This document shows, in pieces, positions 51,358-64,000 of a DNA stretch of 64,000 nt; the stretch's first letter is position 1, and each line of letters begins with the position of its first letter. Under the pieces are notes generated by a model. It was given only the letters and a program-made list of their open reading frames with translations. It was not told the DNA's origin and searched no databases. The position numbers and the translations under genes are program-made. The stretch comes from Linepithema humile (lineage: Eukaryota; Arthropoda; Insecta; Hymenoptera; Formicidae): the NCBI RefSeq assembly GCF_040581485.1, contig NC_090128.1, forward strand, positions 24,582,931-24,646,930, read 5' to 3'.

Positions 51358-54300
51358 TTCTGAAAACGATGGAGAAGCATAATTTTTGTTTATTATTTAA
51401 ACGACAATTTTTATACAAGAATTCATCTTTTTGTTCAGTTTCTTATTTCTAGCAAAATTATAACTCAACAATTTTATATCAAAAATTTTTATTTTTCTTA
51501 TAATAATTGATAGTAATTGCAAAAATTGTTAATTGAGGAGCATAAAATAATTCAATCTTATTTGTACTTGATGTACAAAGCTCCACGAGTGATCCTTAAA
51601 TGTTCCCAGATTACTTATACGTAAATGGATGTATTTTCCCTTTTTTGGTTCTGTGGAAATATATGTGCGCGGGTACATACTATGGCGTGTATTAATTGAC
51701 AAGTAGAGATTTGAAAATAAAGACTATTATTATGTCAAAATGATTAAATTTCATACAAACAATAAAATCAAATATATGTGGTGTTTGTCGAATAATATGA
51801 AAATTCTATTTTATTTTATATATTCAAATATATATAATTTTGATATTTATTATATATTCGAAAAACCATACACTTGATTGATGTTTATTCGTAAGTAAAA
51901 CCTCACGCGACATACTTGTACGCGCATAAATATCTGCAATGTATCCTTAAAATTGCGCTAACTGTTCTAAATACATTCCGAATGCGATTCACGGTGTCGC
52001 GAGAGACTCAAAGAATCTCGAGTAAAGAAGTGCTTTTTTGAAGGGAATTCTATAAAAGTAACTTATTGTGAACGAAGGACCAAGACTCCTCACAGCCAAA
52101 AGCTAGAAGACTTTTAAGAAAGAGTCTGATTTAAAACGAGAAAAGGCATGAAAAATGTCGCGAAACAAACAGTTTACAGTGCCGTAATATGCCGTCCAAT
52201 AGGAAAGTACGTAGCATAATTCGCAACTTGACGAGTGTGTTCTCGGCGCGGCGGAATTATGATGGCGAATCGATGGGACGACGTCTACGAATATGAAAGA
52301 CTAGATTGCAAAAAGAACAAAAAATAAAAAAGATACTTTTCGAACGTATGCCTACGGCGTACGTATATACGAGGAAACTCGCGTCGCATGATGTCCCTTT
52401 GACGTTTCTCACGTATCTCTCCTTTTCCCCCTTTTTGGCATGAAGTATTTTACCAAAGTCTAACAGAATCAGAATCATTACGTTTTTCACTCATCATCAA
52501 CGTGTAAGATATATCTATATACATATTTTATTTATGTCATAGTAAGGAACGTATGTGTAACTGCGTTATGTATGTATCTTTAGTAGTTAATAAATCATCT
52601 TCAAGGCAGCATAGTACAATGCGAATCACTTGAAATTAATATAATTAATTATACTACATATGTATATATAGTATAAGAAACCATAACATTAGTTAAAGTA
52701 GTCTAAATAGTAGTCCAAAACATTTGCAATGTTAGTCGTTTAACAATAGATTCGATCAGAAAATTATAAAATGGAGCATCAATTATGTCTATATGCATTT
52801 TGTCAATAGAATCTATTAACACAACGTGATGACAAATTGATAGTAAAAATTGAATAGATATGCTCTTAAAATAATTCATTTAAATGGCATATCAATCCAG
52901 TTGATGCTATTATTTCTTTTTATTTTATTTATATTTCATTAGTAGCTAAAATAGTTTTACAAGTTCCTAAAATTATTTTATTAGTCCAAATTATTCAACA
53001 TAAATTTGAATTATAATTTTAGATTTAATTTAATTATAAATTTCAAAAAAATAATAATAATATGTAGTCATTTTCTTAAATAAAATTATTTTTTCGTTAA
53101 TAAAATTTATAGCAAATGTAAAAAATAATCACCATTTATTCAGAATTTATTTTTATGTTATCGTTGCAACGCTAAAGTTACTCATATTTTATTTCGTACA
53201 TGCACGAGCAGTTGACTGTTAAATTAAATATGAACTCGATATCTCTTCGACGGAAACGATCGCCAGTGAAATTCCATGTTTGTTGTAAATGTTTAAATAG
53301 CAATTTCTTGATGCGACACATTGGGGAGATGGCGGCAAATGCGGTTTTAATCGAAAGCGGTGAAAGTGCCGTCATTTAATGCCGTTAAACTCAAGGTCGT
53401 TAGCGGAACCGAAAGAAACGCGACGAAAAAGGTCAAGGTTGTGTAGGAATGAAAGCGTATCCCAATTCGCGAAGCGAATTTTCCAACTGGACCATCTCGC
53501 ATTCAAAAAGCTGTCGCAATCGAGCTTTTTTCGCGTCGAGTACTTCTTTCTGGTTGGGTTTATTTCCTGAGAACGTGACTTCCTTCCGCGAATGAAGTGG
53601 AACTTTACGACACATACGGTGTCAATAATTACTTCCGCTTCGCTCGCTTTCTTTGGCCTACAGACGAAATTACATTTCGGTAACATTATTAGCAATTTTT
53701 ACAAATATTAATCAAGCATTTGACATGTAGAACTAATGAAAAAAGTATATATCAGTGCGAACAAACGTTTAATCATTGAATTAGATATAAAGTATCTACA
53801 AAATTAAAGATAAAGGGTTTGTTAGAAAATTAAAATCAGTGCAAATAAATATTATGTTAAAAAATATTGAGTTAATTCACTAAATTTCAAAATTTTTATC
53901 ACTTATACTGTTTTGCATCTCATGATAACATCTCTCAAATATGCGAATAAATAATTGTACTTAAATGCGAAGGCAATGTCATATGATAAATATTGAATGA
54001 TAACGTTTTATTATTTACGATCGCTGTTAAAACTACACGTTGCCAAAATTGAAACGAGATAACCTCGAGACAGCGCGGCAAAACCAAGACGACGCGACGA
54101 TCGTAAAATTTACGTTCGTGCGAAAGAGAAACTTACAATATTGTCGGCGTAACGATCGGCGCTTGGAGCTGTTCGCACGAAGCATCGGCCGACATCTTTT
54201 TACACGAAAATAAATTTCTAACAGTGACACGAGAGAGTTTTGAAACGCCTGGCAGGATTTTACGAGGCTCACTTCGGTGCGCTCTTGAAAGAAGCCCCCG

Positions 54301-57300
54301 AAGTCACTTTCGAAAATAACTTCGTTTACGAGAACGACAAGATCGACTTCGTTCGTTTTATAAATAATCCCGCTTTGTTCGTCGACGCGTATGTTATCTA
54401 CAGCTATGAATGAACGTAAACTCGAGCCGTTCCTTCCGTTTGCCGCAGCGGCAGCGTCTTTTCATTGCCGTTTACTTGTCAATAAATTACGCGTTAATTA
54501 ATCTTCCGTGTAAGACGTATAAAAGGTGCAACAAAATTTCGGTAATAATCAAAATGATGTTCTCAAACGTAAATTATTGAAAATATTTTTTTGCAATAAC
54601 CATTTCTATATCAATTTAAAATTATATTTTATTTTTAAATACTATGTTTTAATTTATTAATGATAATAATTCAAGTATCGTAAAAACAAAAAATATATGT
54701 AGAAAAATCTGTGAGCTATTAGAGTTGCCTGAATATTCGATAAACCATTGTCAAAATTATTAATTGTGTATTTAATGTTAATTATATCATAATTCTATAT
54801 AATATATTATTTATTATGTAACGTCATTTTTGAAGCAGTGATTATTTAATTTAGTATAATAAATCCCAATACAGTTTGGAAATAAATGAGCGATTGTAAA
54901 GTTAGGATTCGTTATACCATTAAAGATCGTTAATTTTCCGCTCGAAGCAGACTGCACATGCTAAAAAATGACAACAACGTTGTTATACTCAGATTTAATT
55001 CGAGTCGATCGAAGCGGTCTCGAAACAACACATTGCCGTCTCGCCGAGCACTTAAGCGCTTCTGAATGCGTTTGGCCGTTCGATCGTTCAAATCATCGAT
55101 CATGCTTAATTGTATCCATCGTCCGCATCGCCGATATCACCCTGTCATACGCTTATACATTATGCACGTCTGTCGAACAAAATCCAAAAGACGTAGTAGA
55201 GGAAAGGAGAAAGAGAGAGAACATTCAGAAAATATCAAACAGTCATTTATCGATACAGCGGCTGCTCCAATTTAGAGAAGCAAAATTAATCGGCGCGTTG
55301 CGAAAGAAATACAACGAAAAAATCTTATTGAAGATGACGTCAGGATTGCGTTCTGATTTATACGAGTTTCAAGATCGCAACTCGTAATAATTCGCGTGGA
55401 GAGCTCATTATCGAACGGTGATTTTTTTCCTCACGTTGCCTGATATCTCAGCAGGATTGGCGTGATTACATAAACAGATTTATTTTTCTTCGTTTCTAAG
55501 AAAGAGAAATTAACTCGGTGAGTTTCTAATTACGTATTAAAACTGATATAATTTTGATAAGATTAATTTTTAATTAATTTTAATTTATTGCCAGCAAGCA
55601 TTTATTTAAAAAAATCGATTTTATTTTCTTTTAATATCATGTGAAATATAATTGCTTCTATAAAAGAAATAAATTGTTCTGTTATTAAAAAAATTTTAAT
55701 GTTAAATTTTCAATTTGTTTGTATTACGAAAATATATAATTGGCATGACATACAATAAAGTTCATCGAAATTGTTTCGAAACTTTCAATCTCTGGTTTTA
55801 ATGAGCAAGGAAAGTTATACACTGCATGCAGAATGATACAAAAGATCGGATACGCACAGAATCAGAGCGGAAACAGCAGTGAAAATCTTGCGCCACCGAA
55901 CGAAAGTGTGCGCCTCGAAGACAATTCTATCGTTTCGTCAATGTTCTCGCTCGGTGCTCGTGACACGGATAGCCCGAAAAATTGGGAAATATTTAACTCC
56001 AGTATTTCGGAACGTGCAATTCTGTTTATATGCAACCACTGAGCAATATATTTTCAACATATTATATAACTATTTTGCATCAAAATTAATATATAAAATT
56101 CTAGTTTTTATAATTAAACCAGTCATTGTTTTAGATCTAATTAAAAATCTAATTAACAGTCTACGGCACGTGACATTTAAAGAGTCGAGAAACGGTATAT
56201 CTATATACGTTTAAATTTGCATTAGCACAACGAGATAAAGCACTCGCATTTCCTCAATTAATTTATCGAGATCTGGAACGTGACGGTTAATGGTGTACAG
56301 GTGATAAAAATGGTTTCCCGTAAGGTAAAGTTGTATTCAGCCAGTCGGAAGGAAAAGTAGCCGTTTCCCACGACGAAGGGTCGATTACATCGAACCCGCT
56401 TGAGCTTTAAAGCAACTCTCGTTCTCGCTCCGTACATGTGTGTTTACCCACAGTCACCCATGTACATATGTGCATAGTCTCACCAAAGCGCGCGAGTAAA
56501 CTTAAGGTTCATTCATAATAAAAAATCTTTCCTTTAATCGCTTCTCTAATTTTCTTACAGGCGTTCCTAGGCATTATATTTTTACCACCTATAAAAATAT
56601 AGAAAGGTAAATATAAACTTATTTCTGCAAAAAAACACACATTTCACTTTCATCATCGTTAAAACCAAATAAAAATGACATAAAATGTAATATTTTATGA
56701 CCAATTTTCTAAGAAGAAAATGCGCGAGAAAAGAATACAATTAAGATCTAATATAAATACAACATAGTTTTGCATTGCGCTTTTAAAATTTAAAATAAAA
56801 TAATAAATTAAAAATAATTATTTTTCTTTGCCAAAAGAAAACCAGCTCGTCTTTTATTTTACTTAAGTGTTCTTTATTTAATTTTATAAATTTTTTTGCT
56901 TTCAAGACTTAATCCTTGTAACTCACTTCATTATTCTTGAATTTGTCAGTGCAAATTCCGCTTAAGGAACGAGCCGAGCAATCTACTCAGGGAAAGTGCT
57001 GTCCTACTTGCGCGCCCACCACTGTTGTACAGACGGACGATCGCCGCTACACTGGCGCGCTTACTATCGTCGCATTATAGTGCACTACCATTGCTAGTAT
57101 GAGTAGCACTACTGCGAACTGCGACTGGTAGTTGCAACGTCACGAACGAACGCACCTATGCGAAGCATTTGTTCGGGACGCCTTTATGCAATCGAGCGTG
57201 TAACGCGGCGCGAGCGTGTCGCAAGATTTCATGAATGAATTCGCGCGGCTCATGTATCGGCACGTCCTCGAGAAACCGATCGACAACGGCAAGAAAGAAT

Positions 57301-60300
57301 CGTACCTTTGCCTTCACAATACGTCGTCGTGAAGGCAATGTAACGGGAGTTAGGGAATACGTGTGGCAGATGTATCAATGAATGATTAGTGGATAAATTA
57401 ATGGTTATAAATAATTACTAGCTTTATGCTGATTATCACAATCGTGTAAAATAATGTAATTATCTTCCCAAACTATATTGATTTTTTAATTATTTTTCAA
57501 TTTTTGATAATTTTTCATAATATATTATAATATTTTATATTAAACTTTATCTAAATGTCTTACATATAATTACTAATATTTGAACAATATAGAATTTTAC
57601 TTGAATTATAATAAAATTAAATATTGAAATCTCTTTCCTCAAAACTTCTAGTTAAAATGATTGCTACGTGTACACAAAAAAGGCATACAAAAACACTTTA
57701 AAATTCTTTTCGCGATTTTGTTACATCCAGCTTTTGTATCACTCAAAAAAATATTTTGCTGATGTAGTTAGATTTCTAGATATCGCAACAAGAATGTATC
57801 GCTATTTTTCGTATCTGTGAAAACATTGTTTGTCACATATAGAATTTATAGCAGTAATGTTCTAGCAATAGCTTCTGAAAAATTTAGGTACCATTGCTAA
57901 ATGTTATTCATTGCATGATCTAACACGTGATTGATCTTATATAGATAGGCGCTTTAGAGAAACTTTCTTTTTAAAGTTCACAAACAATACAGATATATAT
58001 TCTGTTTCCGTCATCTAAACTGATTAAGTAATTACATATGCAATATCACAACAGTTGCTAATCATTTATCTGTTTTAGTTAATTTTTTACACCTAGAAAA
58101 TTTTAGCTATTATTGCAAGATCATTTTTTTGAGTGATTGGAACAACACGCGCTTCGCGCGGATTATCGCTACTCTAATCGCGGGTCACTATGAATCATGT
58201 AATCTGGTGTACGTTCCACGGTGCAAAATATTTTATGAATTAATGTATGAGTAGGTTCACAAGGTGTAATAAATGCGCATACGGTCTCCTTGGGGTCTCT
58301 GCTTGTGCTCTGCTTAAACTTAATTTTAAACTATAGAACTTGCGAAACCGTGTGGAGAGACACGAGTCGTCGTTTTCCCGGGAGTGCGACAACCGGTTTT
58401 TCGTCTTATTCCGAGAGAATCTGCGCCTACGCGGAACAGAACAAAACGAGTTTTCGGCGGCGGAAAACCACAGAAGGAGAAATCCCCAACGTTAATGAGT
58501 CAAATACTGACGAATCAAATTATTTGTTGGCTCTTAATTAAAACGACATATTGACGTTTTAACATTCAAATGCAATTCTGAAGATAAATATGTAATTAAA
58601 TACTTATTCTTTATATGGCGCTGTTTTAATATAAATTCCAGAATGCCATAAAAAATATCATGATTTAGAAAAAGATAAAAACGCACAATATCTTTTAAAA
58701 TGCTATTTTCCTCATATTATTTCCTTATATTATCTACCCCAAATGGCTTAAGATATGTAACTTTGGTAATAAACATAAAATATTCTGATTTCATTCTCTA
58801 AGAACGTTGAATGACTCATCAAGCATATTTAGCATTAAATATGCGGTAAAAATATGAATATCAATACTAATTGCCTTCCAAAGCAATGCTTGACCGATTG
58901 GCATTTCTGTCATTTCATGGAAAAACTCGTCATTGCATTTTCCCACCATGTTAATGTAATAAATGCGTAAAAGTTTAATACCCAATAAATATTGATAACT
59001 AAAATAATCAATATCGATCCGGAACTAATTATAAGGCTTTCGAAACATCTTTTAATTAAATAAACTACTGAAAAATAGGATAGGATTAGAGATATGATGC
59101 GATGAAAACTTCTCATTTATAGTGTTACATGACGGGTTTTACACGATATAGCGCAATTGCACGTAAACAAAAACCCGTTGAAGGAGTTAATGACTCGTTT
59201 GTACTTATAAATATTCAATCCTTAATGTATATCATTAGCGGTTAATGGCGCAGATATCACGATACGTATCAAATGCATAAAACGCTAATAAAGCCTTAAT
59301 ACGCTCCTCTTTTTTTCGCTCGTCACAAAGTTATTGCATATCACCGCGGCATCGCAGCCGTTTTGCGGCGCGGCATGCGTAATTACTCGAAATGCGGGAC
59401 GAAATCGACGTCAGTAATTAAGCAGCTCCTTTCTCCGCGCTGCAGATGGATTAACTGTATACGAAAAGCCCGCAATAATTATAGAGTGCGACCGGTGAAA
59501 CGTTAAGTTTCGCGTGTGAAACGTCGAATCGCACGACTTCTGGCTACATCTTCCTCATGACACTTTCTTCATCGTCGTCCGCTTATGCAACCGCGTCAGT
59601 TTTCGTCCGCGTAGATTCAACGGGGATGAGTTATTATTCTTGCAATCGAGGCAAGTAGCACATCTTTTAACTACACGAAGAATTGAATGTGCCAATTATA
59701 CAAAACAGATACCTAAAATATTATGCAATAATGTAAAGAGAGATTGATATACACCGTTTCATATGTCAAATATTGGAACACCTTCAATTCCGGGAGATTC
59801 AAATCATTAAAAATTAAAGAATTTTTAATAAAAAAACTGAATAATTTTAGAAAAATCTACACGAAAAATTAAAAAAAGATTTATTTTAAATATGCAAAGT
59901 TCTTTAATAAGCTAAAACGAGTAAAATAAGATTTTTTAATATAAGTAGTACAAATCAATTAAGAATCTTTATCCCGTACAAAGTTAATTTTATTTCGGAA
60001 TTTTGCAATTAACCGCTTCATTCGTATCGCTCAGCGGGGATGACATTTTTCACATGAAACGAAATAGATCTCCGAACTAATTAGTGAAAAGCTCGCGTGT
60101 GTCGCAAGGATAAATATAAATCCTGCGAGGCACATTGCAACCACCACCAGGACGGTAGCAGGCAACGCCCTTAAAAAGCGGAGCGAAAACGATCGCAATG
60201 GCGATGGCGCAGCGAGAGGGGTCCTTCTCGAAGTGAAAAAGGACGTGGCGGCGGGTGGGATGCGGGTCGAGGCAGGAGGGAAGCGTAAAAATGGACGAAA

Positions 60301-62815
60301 AAGAAGGGGGATACTCTCTTGGCTTCAAATCAAGGACCAGACGAACCGGTCTACACCGTCCACGAGTTGCGTCTCATTTTTTTCGACTCCTTTTTCCCCC
60401 GGGCGTATCCTTCCTTTTTCTCTCTTCCCTCTCATCTTCCCCCTTCTCCCAACCCCTCGACCGCCCCTTGCTATAGTTGCTTCTTAACCCCTCTTTTCAT
60501 CTCGGATCCTTGCAGGTGTCCGAGACAAGAGCTGCCCAAAAGTCGCGGCTTTGGCGGGTCCAGATTCAAGACCCCCGTGTTGTTATCCTTCTTCTTGGGA
60601 AGAAAAGAATGGAAAAAGGATTGACGAATCGGCCAATCTTGCGAATGATTCGCCAGAATTCATTCAATTGGCGTAATATAATTTGATAAATAAAAAAAAT
60701 GTAAAAATCTCTTTCTTCTCGAATATCTGTTGAAATTATTGGCATTGATGTTTACAGTATCTCTGTATTTGTAGGAAGTGCCTTGGTATAAAGAAGAAAT
60801 GTACGTATGCATCAAATAAAAAAGCTATACAAAATTATTAACCAATATAATATTTTTTTTTTTCATAAATGATATCAACCTTCTTTTTGCGAAACACAAA
60901 ACACAAGATACAACCTGCAAAAATATTATTACTAACTTTACACGCATCACATTCTATGGATGCAATTACAATAGAGCCCGGTTGTTGTGTTCTCTGAAAC
61001 ACGGGAGCCTCTCAGAAAACCTAATTTTCTTTAATAACCTCCTGTCACACGTATCCTGTTTCGGTCAAATATTCGCTGCACGCCCACTTAAAACGACAAT
61101 TTCCCGATCGTGAGAGTCTTATATGGAGCTCTCCTTATTTCGCCTTATTTCTTTTGCGAATTGTAACGTGCGCTCAGGTGATCGAACTCCGTCAAGGGTC
61201 GTGCGAGGATCTTCAAGGAGAGAAGGAAGAGAGGAACGCCTCTCTCGTGAGCGCTTTTTGCTCCGCGAAAGACCGCCTCTCGCGCAAACTTTTTTATCCC
61301 CCTCTTATGACTCAGTAATTTAAATTTTCGGAGCATCTCGAGAGAGGAAGAAAGAGACTCGCGGCAAATGAGACGGGTGCGTATCTTTTTCTTCATCGTG
61401 CGACGTACGCTCTCCAGAATTGCGTTCGTTCTTCGCGATCGCGAGCCAGGATCTGCTTCGGAAACGTTCGCTCGGAGGAAATCGTACGACGTTCGAAAGA
61501 GTACGAGAGGAATACCTAAGGAGACGCATTGTTGCACGGCGCCTCGATTCGAATGCAAAGCCGCAGCATAAAAGGCGAAGCGAATCGACGACAGTCTTCT
61601 TTTTTTCTCTCCACGCATGATTTTATTCTATTCGCAATCGACGCACAGGATGCAGGCTATTTCAGACGGTTTTAACTTTAATGACAGATACTTCGAACTA
61701 CCTGAAGTTTTTCTTCCTTCTGCTGAAAGAAGACTAAAATATTTAGCTGGATGGTTTTTCAATCCATAAATAAAATTCAAAATGTTTTTTACTATACGAT
61801 TGAATAATAAAATCTTGCGTGTAAATTCCAATAGTATTTATTTCCATTTGTGTTAAACTCGTTAAAACGCTTGATGCACACGACTGATCGCGCATAACCT
61901 TTGACAATCGGTCGTGTCGTACAGCTGTTTATTATCAACAACGCGGAAGCGGCTTCCGGTCGCTTCGCAACGCTTCCTTCCGGCGCGGATTATTATTCGC
62001 GCCCCGTCGACGGTAAAATCGCGCGAGACAGCAGGCGAAGTTTTTAAGCAAGAAAAGGCGGAAAGACAAACTGCAGACGCGACGTTCCTTCATCAGCGTT
62101 CGCGATCATGTATGCGGCGTCCGTTGCATTGTAATGCAGTTCGCTGATACATGCCGATCGCCCGGCGATGGCGTAACGGTGCGCATGCAAACATTTATTG
62201 TTGAAAGGAAGAACACACGACAACACATCGAAAACGAGCAGTTGCCCGTGAGAGGTACAAGGTCTCTAGAATAAAGCAACCTTGAAATTACGAGGAAGAC
62301 GAAAGTGATCGTTCGTGATACGCGTTTTGCTTTGGTGTGCTGAATTAATTAATCCGCCTTTCGTAAACAGCTGGCTAAATAACATCCTTTTTTTTTTACA
62401 AGACTGCTACTTGATCAGGCTGCTGAATAAATAGTTGCCTATTTCCATCAATTATTCGCGTTAATAACAAGTAGATCTGTCATAATATAGATTGTAATTA
62501 TACGTTATTACAGTTAGTACATATCAGCGCGATGCAATTCTTTTTCATCACTGCAATTATATTGACGACAAATTATCTGCGATATAACGCATTTGACATG
62601 TACATAAGCATATTAACTTGAAATAATACGGACTTTTCGCAGAAATAATTTTATTTCTTTTCTCTATTTCTATTATTGAATAATTTGCTACAACCGATAT
62701 TTGTTAGACCAAAGCAATTTATATTTTTTTAATTTTTACAGAACAAAATGCAAGCTTATTTATCATGTTGATACGTAAAATAGATGGTACTCATTTCTTT
62801 ACACATCGCGTGTAA
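51358..62815. other. Intergenic stretch, no gene recognised
   Basis: AT-rich DNA with CpG-rich patches at about 54.05-54.45, 55.0-55.4, 56.95-57.35, 59.3-59.65, 60.1-60.65, 61.1-61.6 and 61.9-62.3 kb. Open frames up to about 157 codons (minus strand 61145-61618) and 139 codons (plus strand 54968-55387) occur in these patches. They show no domain, no consistent splice partner and no family resemblance that I recognise. Confidence 0.5.
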
Positions 62816-63320
62816 TGTTATACCTTACAAAAAAGTTGTTGTGTATTTTACCTAACAAAAAAGTTGTTGTATATTTGAAAATCAACAAATTACCTTTTTA
62901 AAAAAAGGTAAAGAAAAGGCGCCAAGTGCACGCAAATCTTCCAAAAAAAAGTTGTTGTATATATAAACCTTTCAAAAAAAGCTGTCGTATATATTATATA
63001 TTAACCTTCCAAAAAATTTATCTTCCACAAAAAAATGTATATATATTAACAAATAACAAACCTTTCAAAAAAAGTTGTTGTATATATAACCAAATAAAAA
63101 TTTGCTATATATTCTGCCTATAAAAGAGGTGATATCAGAAAATGACGCCAAGTTTAAATAAAAAACCTTTCAAAAAAAGTTGTATGTATATATTTAAAAA
63201 AAAGTTGTATATACCAAATAAAAATTCGCTATATATTCTGTCTATAAAAGAGGTGATATCAGAAAATGACGCCAAGTTTAAATAAAAAACCTTTTAAAAA
63301 AACTTGTATGTATATATATT
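62816..63320. repeat. Tandem and dispersed repeats next to a terminal palindrome
   Basis: A 124-bp unit starting ACCAAATAAAAA begins at 63089 and again at 63213, with near-identical TATAAAAGAGGTGATATCAG and GACGCCAAGTTTAAAT. Upstream, 62816-63088 holds looser copies of a short module (CTTTCAAAAAAAGTTGT then TATATA) at least six times, and a GGCGCCAAGT box at 62918. It is probably the subterminal part of the same element as the palindrome that follows. Confidence 0.75.
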
Positions 63321-64000
63321 ACGAAAAAGGATTATATTTATTATATTTAATTATATTTATTATATTTATTTATTAAAAAATTTTTCAAATTTAATCAAAA
63401 TAAAAAAATATTACAAAATTTCGCAAAAAACTTGGCGCTGCTGTACTAAACTATTAACTTACATAAGATTTGCATCGCAATACTTTAACATGCTCCTAAT
63501 CATTCCAACATACTTTAATCTATAGTATATGTGACGTAATACTATAGTTTAGTTTGGAGTATTAGAACGAGTAGGAGCATGTTAGAGCAAGCGATGCAAA
63601 CAAATTTCGGCTCAAACAGACTAGAGCGACGAAGCGGCAAGTGGCGATGCTATAGCTAATCAACTTACAATTTTACCGTAAGAACAAGAGTTTAATTGGC
63701 TATCGCGTCGCCGTTTGCCGCTCTGGTCAGTTTGAGTCATTATAACACTTAATCATGTAAATTGTAAAATTATTGCTCATTTTCATTCTCTATAATATTT
63801 TAAGATGTATTTAACATGTAGTTCAGTACAGCAGCGCCAAGTTTTTTGCGAAATTTTGTAATATTTTTTTATTTTGATTAAATTTGAAAAATTTTTTAAT
63901 AAATAAATATAATAAATATAATTAAATATAATAAATATAATCCTTTTTCGTAATATATATACATACAAGTTTTTTTAAAAAGGTTTTTTATTTAAACTTG
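63273..64000. mobile_element. Nested palindromic element, truncated by the window end
   Basis: Outer arms 63273-63451 and 63821-64000 are near-exact reverse complements (for example CTTGGCGCTGCTGTACT versus AGTACAGCAGCGCCAAG). Between them are two separate hairpins: 63469-63600 (TTTGCATCGC ... GCGATGCAAA, with an internal AACATGCTCCTA pairing) and 63611-63736 (CTCAAAC ... GTTTGAG, with CTAGAGCG opposite CGCTCTGG). There is no transposase or other protein; the open frames in the arms mirror each other and are AT-rich by-products. The right arm is still matching when the window ends. Confidence 0.8.

Noticed and set aside
54968..55387. 139-codon plus-strand open frame
   Set aside because: No recognisable domain, no start context or splice evidence, located in a CpG-rich patch.
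61145..61618. 157-codon minus-strand open frame
   Set aside because: It lies in a GC-rich patch with several overlapping frames on both strands; the composition is Arg/Ser-rich without a recognisable domain.
63304..63968. Two frames starting MYVYILRKRIIFIIF on opposite strands
   Set aside because: They are the two arms of the terminal palindrome read in mirror orientation; AT-rich Ile/Tyr/Lys composition with no protein family.
1..64000. CRISPR arrays, bacterial operons, phage or viral genes
   Set aside because: No spaced direct-repeat array, no ribosome-binding-site-led gene strings and no viral structural or replication protein was seen; gene structure is intron-rich eukaryotic throughout.

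Overview
The window looks like nuclear DNA from an insect, most likely a hymenopteran and quite possibly an ant. The background is AT-rich with scattered CpG-rich patches. Genes are split by small AT-rich introns, there is a eukaryotic tRNA, and the introns carry Penelope-like, foldback-type and short inverted-repeat elements. The order-level guess is an inference from general features, because no species-specific marker was recognised.

Layout. (1) 0.2-1.3 kb, + strand: the C-terminal exons of a coiled-coil plus SAM-domain protein whose beginning may lie upstream. (2) 6.66-11.06 kb, - strand: a complete four-exon NPC2/ML-domain secreted lipid-binding protein. Its 3 kb first intron holds a foldback MITE and two microsatellites. 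(3) 11.85-11.93 kb, - strand: tRNA-Ser(CGA) with a Pol III T-run terminator. (4) 12-27 kb: no recognisable gene, AT-rich DNA with CpG-rich islands. (5) 27.3-50.4 kb, + strand: an echinoderm microtubule-associated protein-like (EML1/2/4 type) gene. The main model has 17 coding exons and 895 codons: N-terminal coiled coil, basic Ser/Pro-rich linker, HELP motif and tandem WD beta-propellers. A second upstream exon at 27.3 kb with matching splice phase and a 24-nt candidate microexon suggest further isoforms. (6) 50.4-62.8 kb: no recognisable gene, one TA-flanked MITE just downstream of EML. (7) 62.8-64.0 kb: a repeat made of about 124-bp tandem units and nested palindromes that runs off the window edge.

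The genes do not form a pathway. NPC2 is a secreted sterol/lipid or semiochemical carrier, EML is a cytoplasmic microtubule-binding protein, and the SAM protein is of unknown role. The most unusual content is in the EML introns. One holds a near-perfect head-to-head inverted pair of Penelope-like element 3' ends, each with a GIY-YIG endonuclease ORF. Another holds a foldback element built of inverted arrays of about 147-bp units and flanked by a 9-bp target duplication. A third holds a decayed relative of the Penelope end. All gene models were built by hand from reading frame, splice-site and phase agreement; none is confirmed by transcripts. I did not find a convincing new biological system. 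The best candidates for a second look are the terminal nested palindrome, the foldback element, and the EML isoform machinery.
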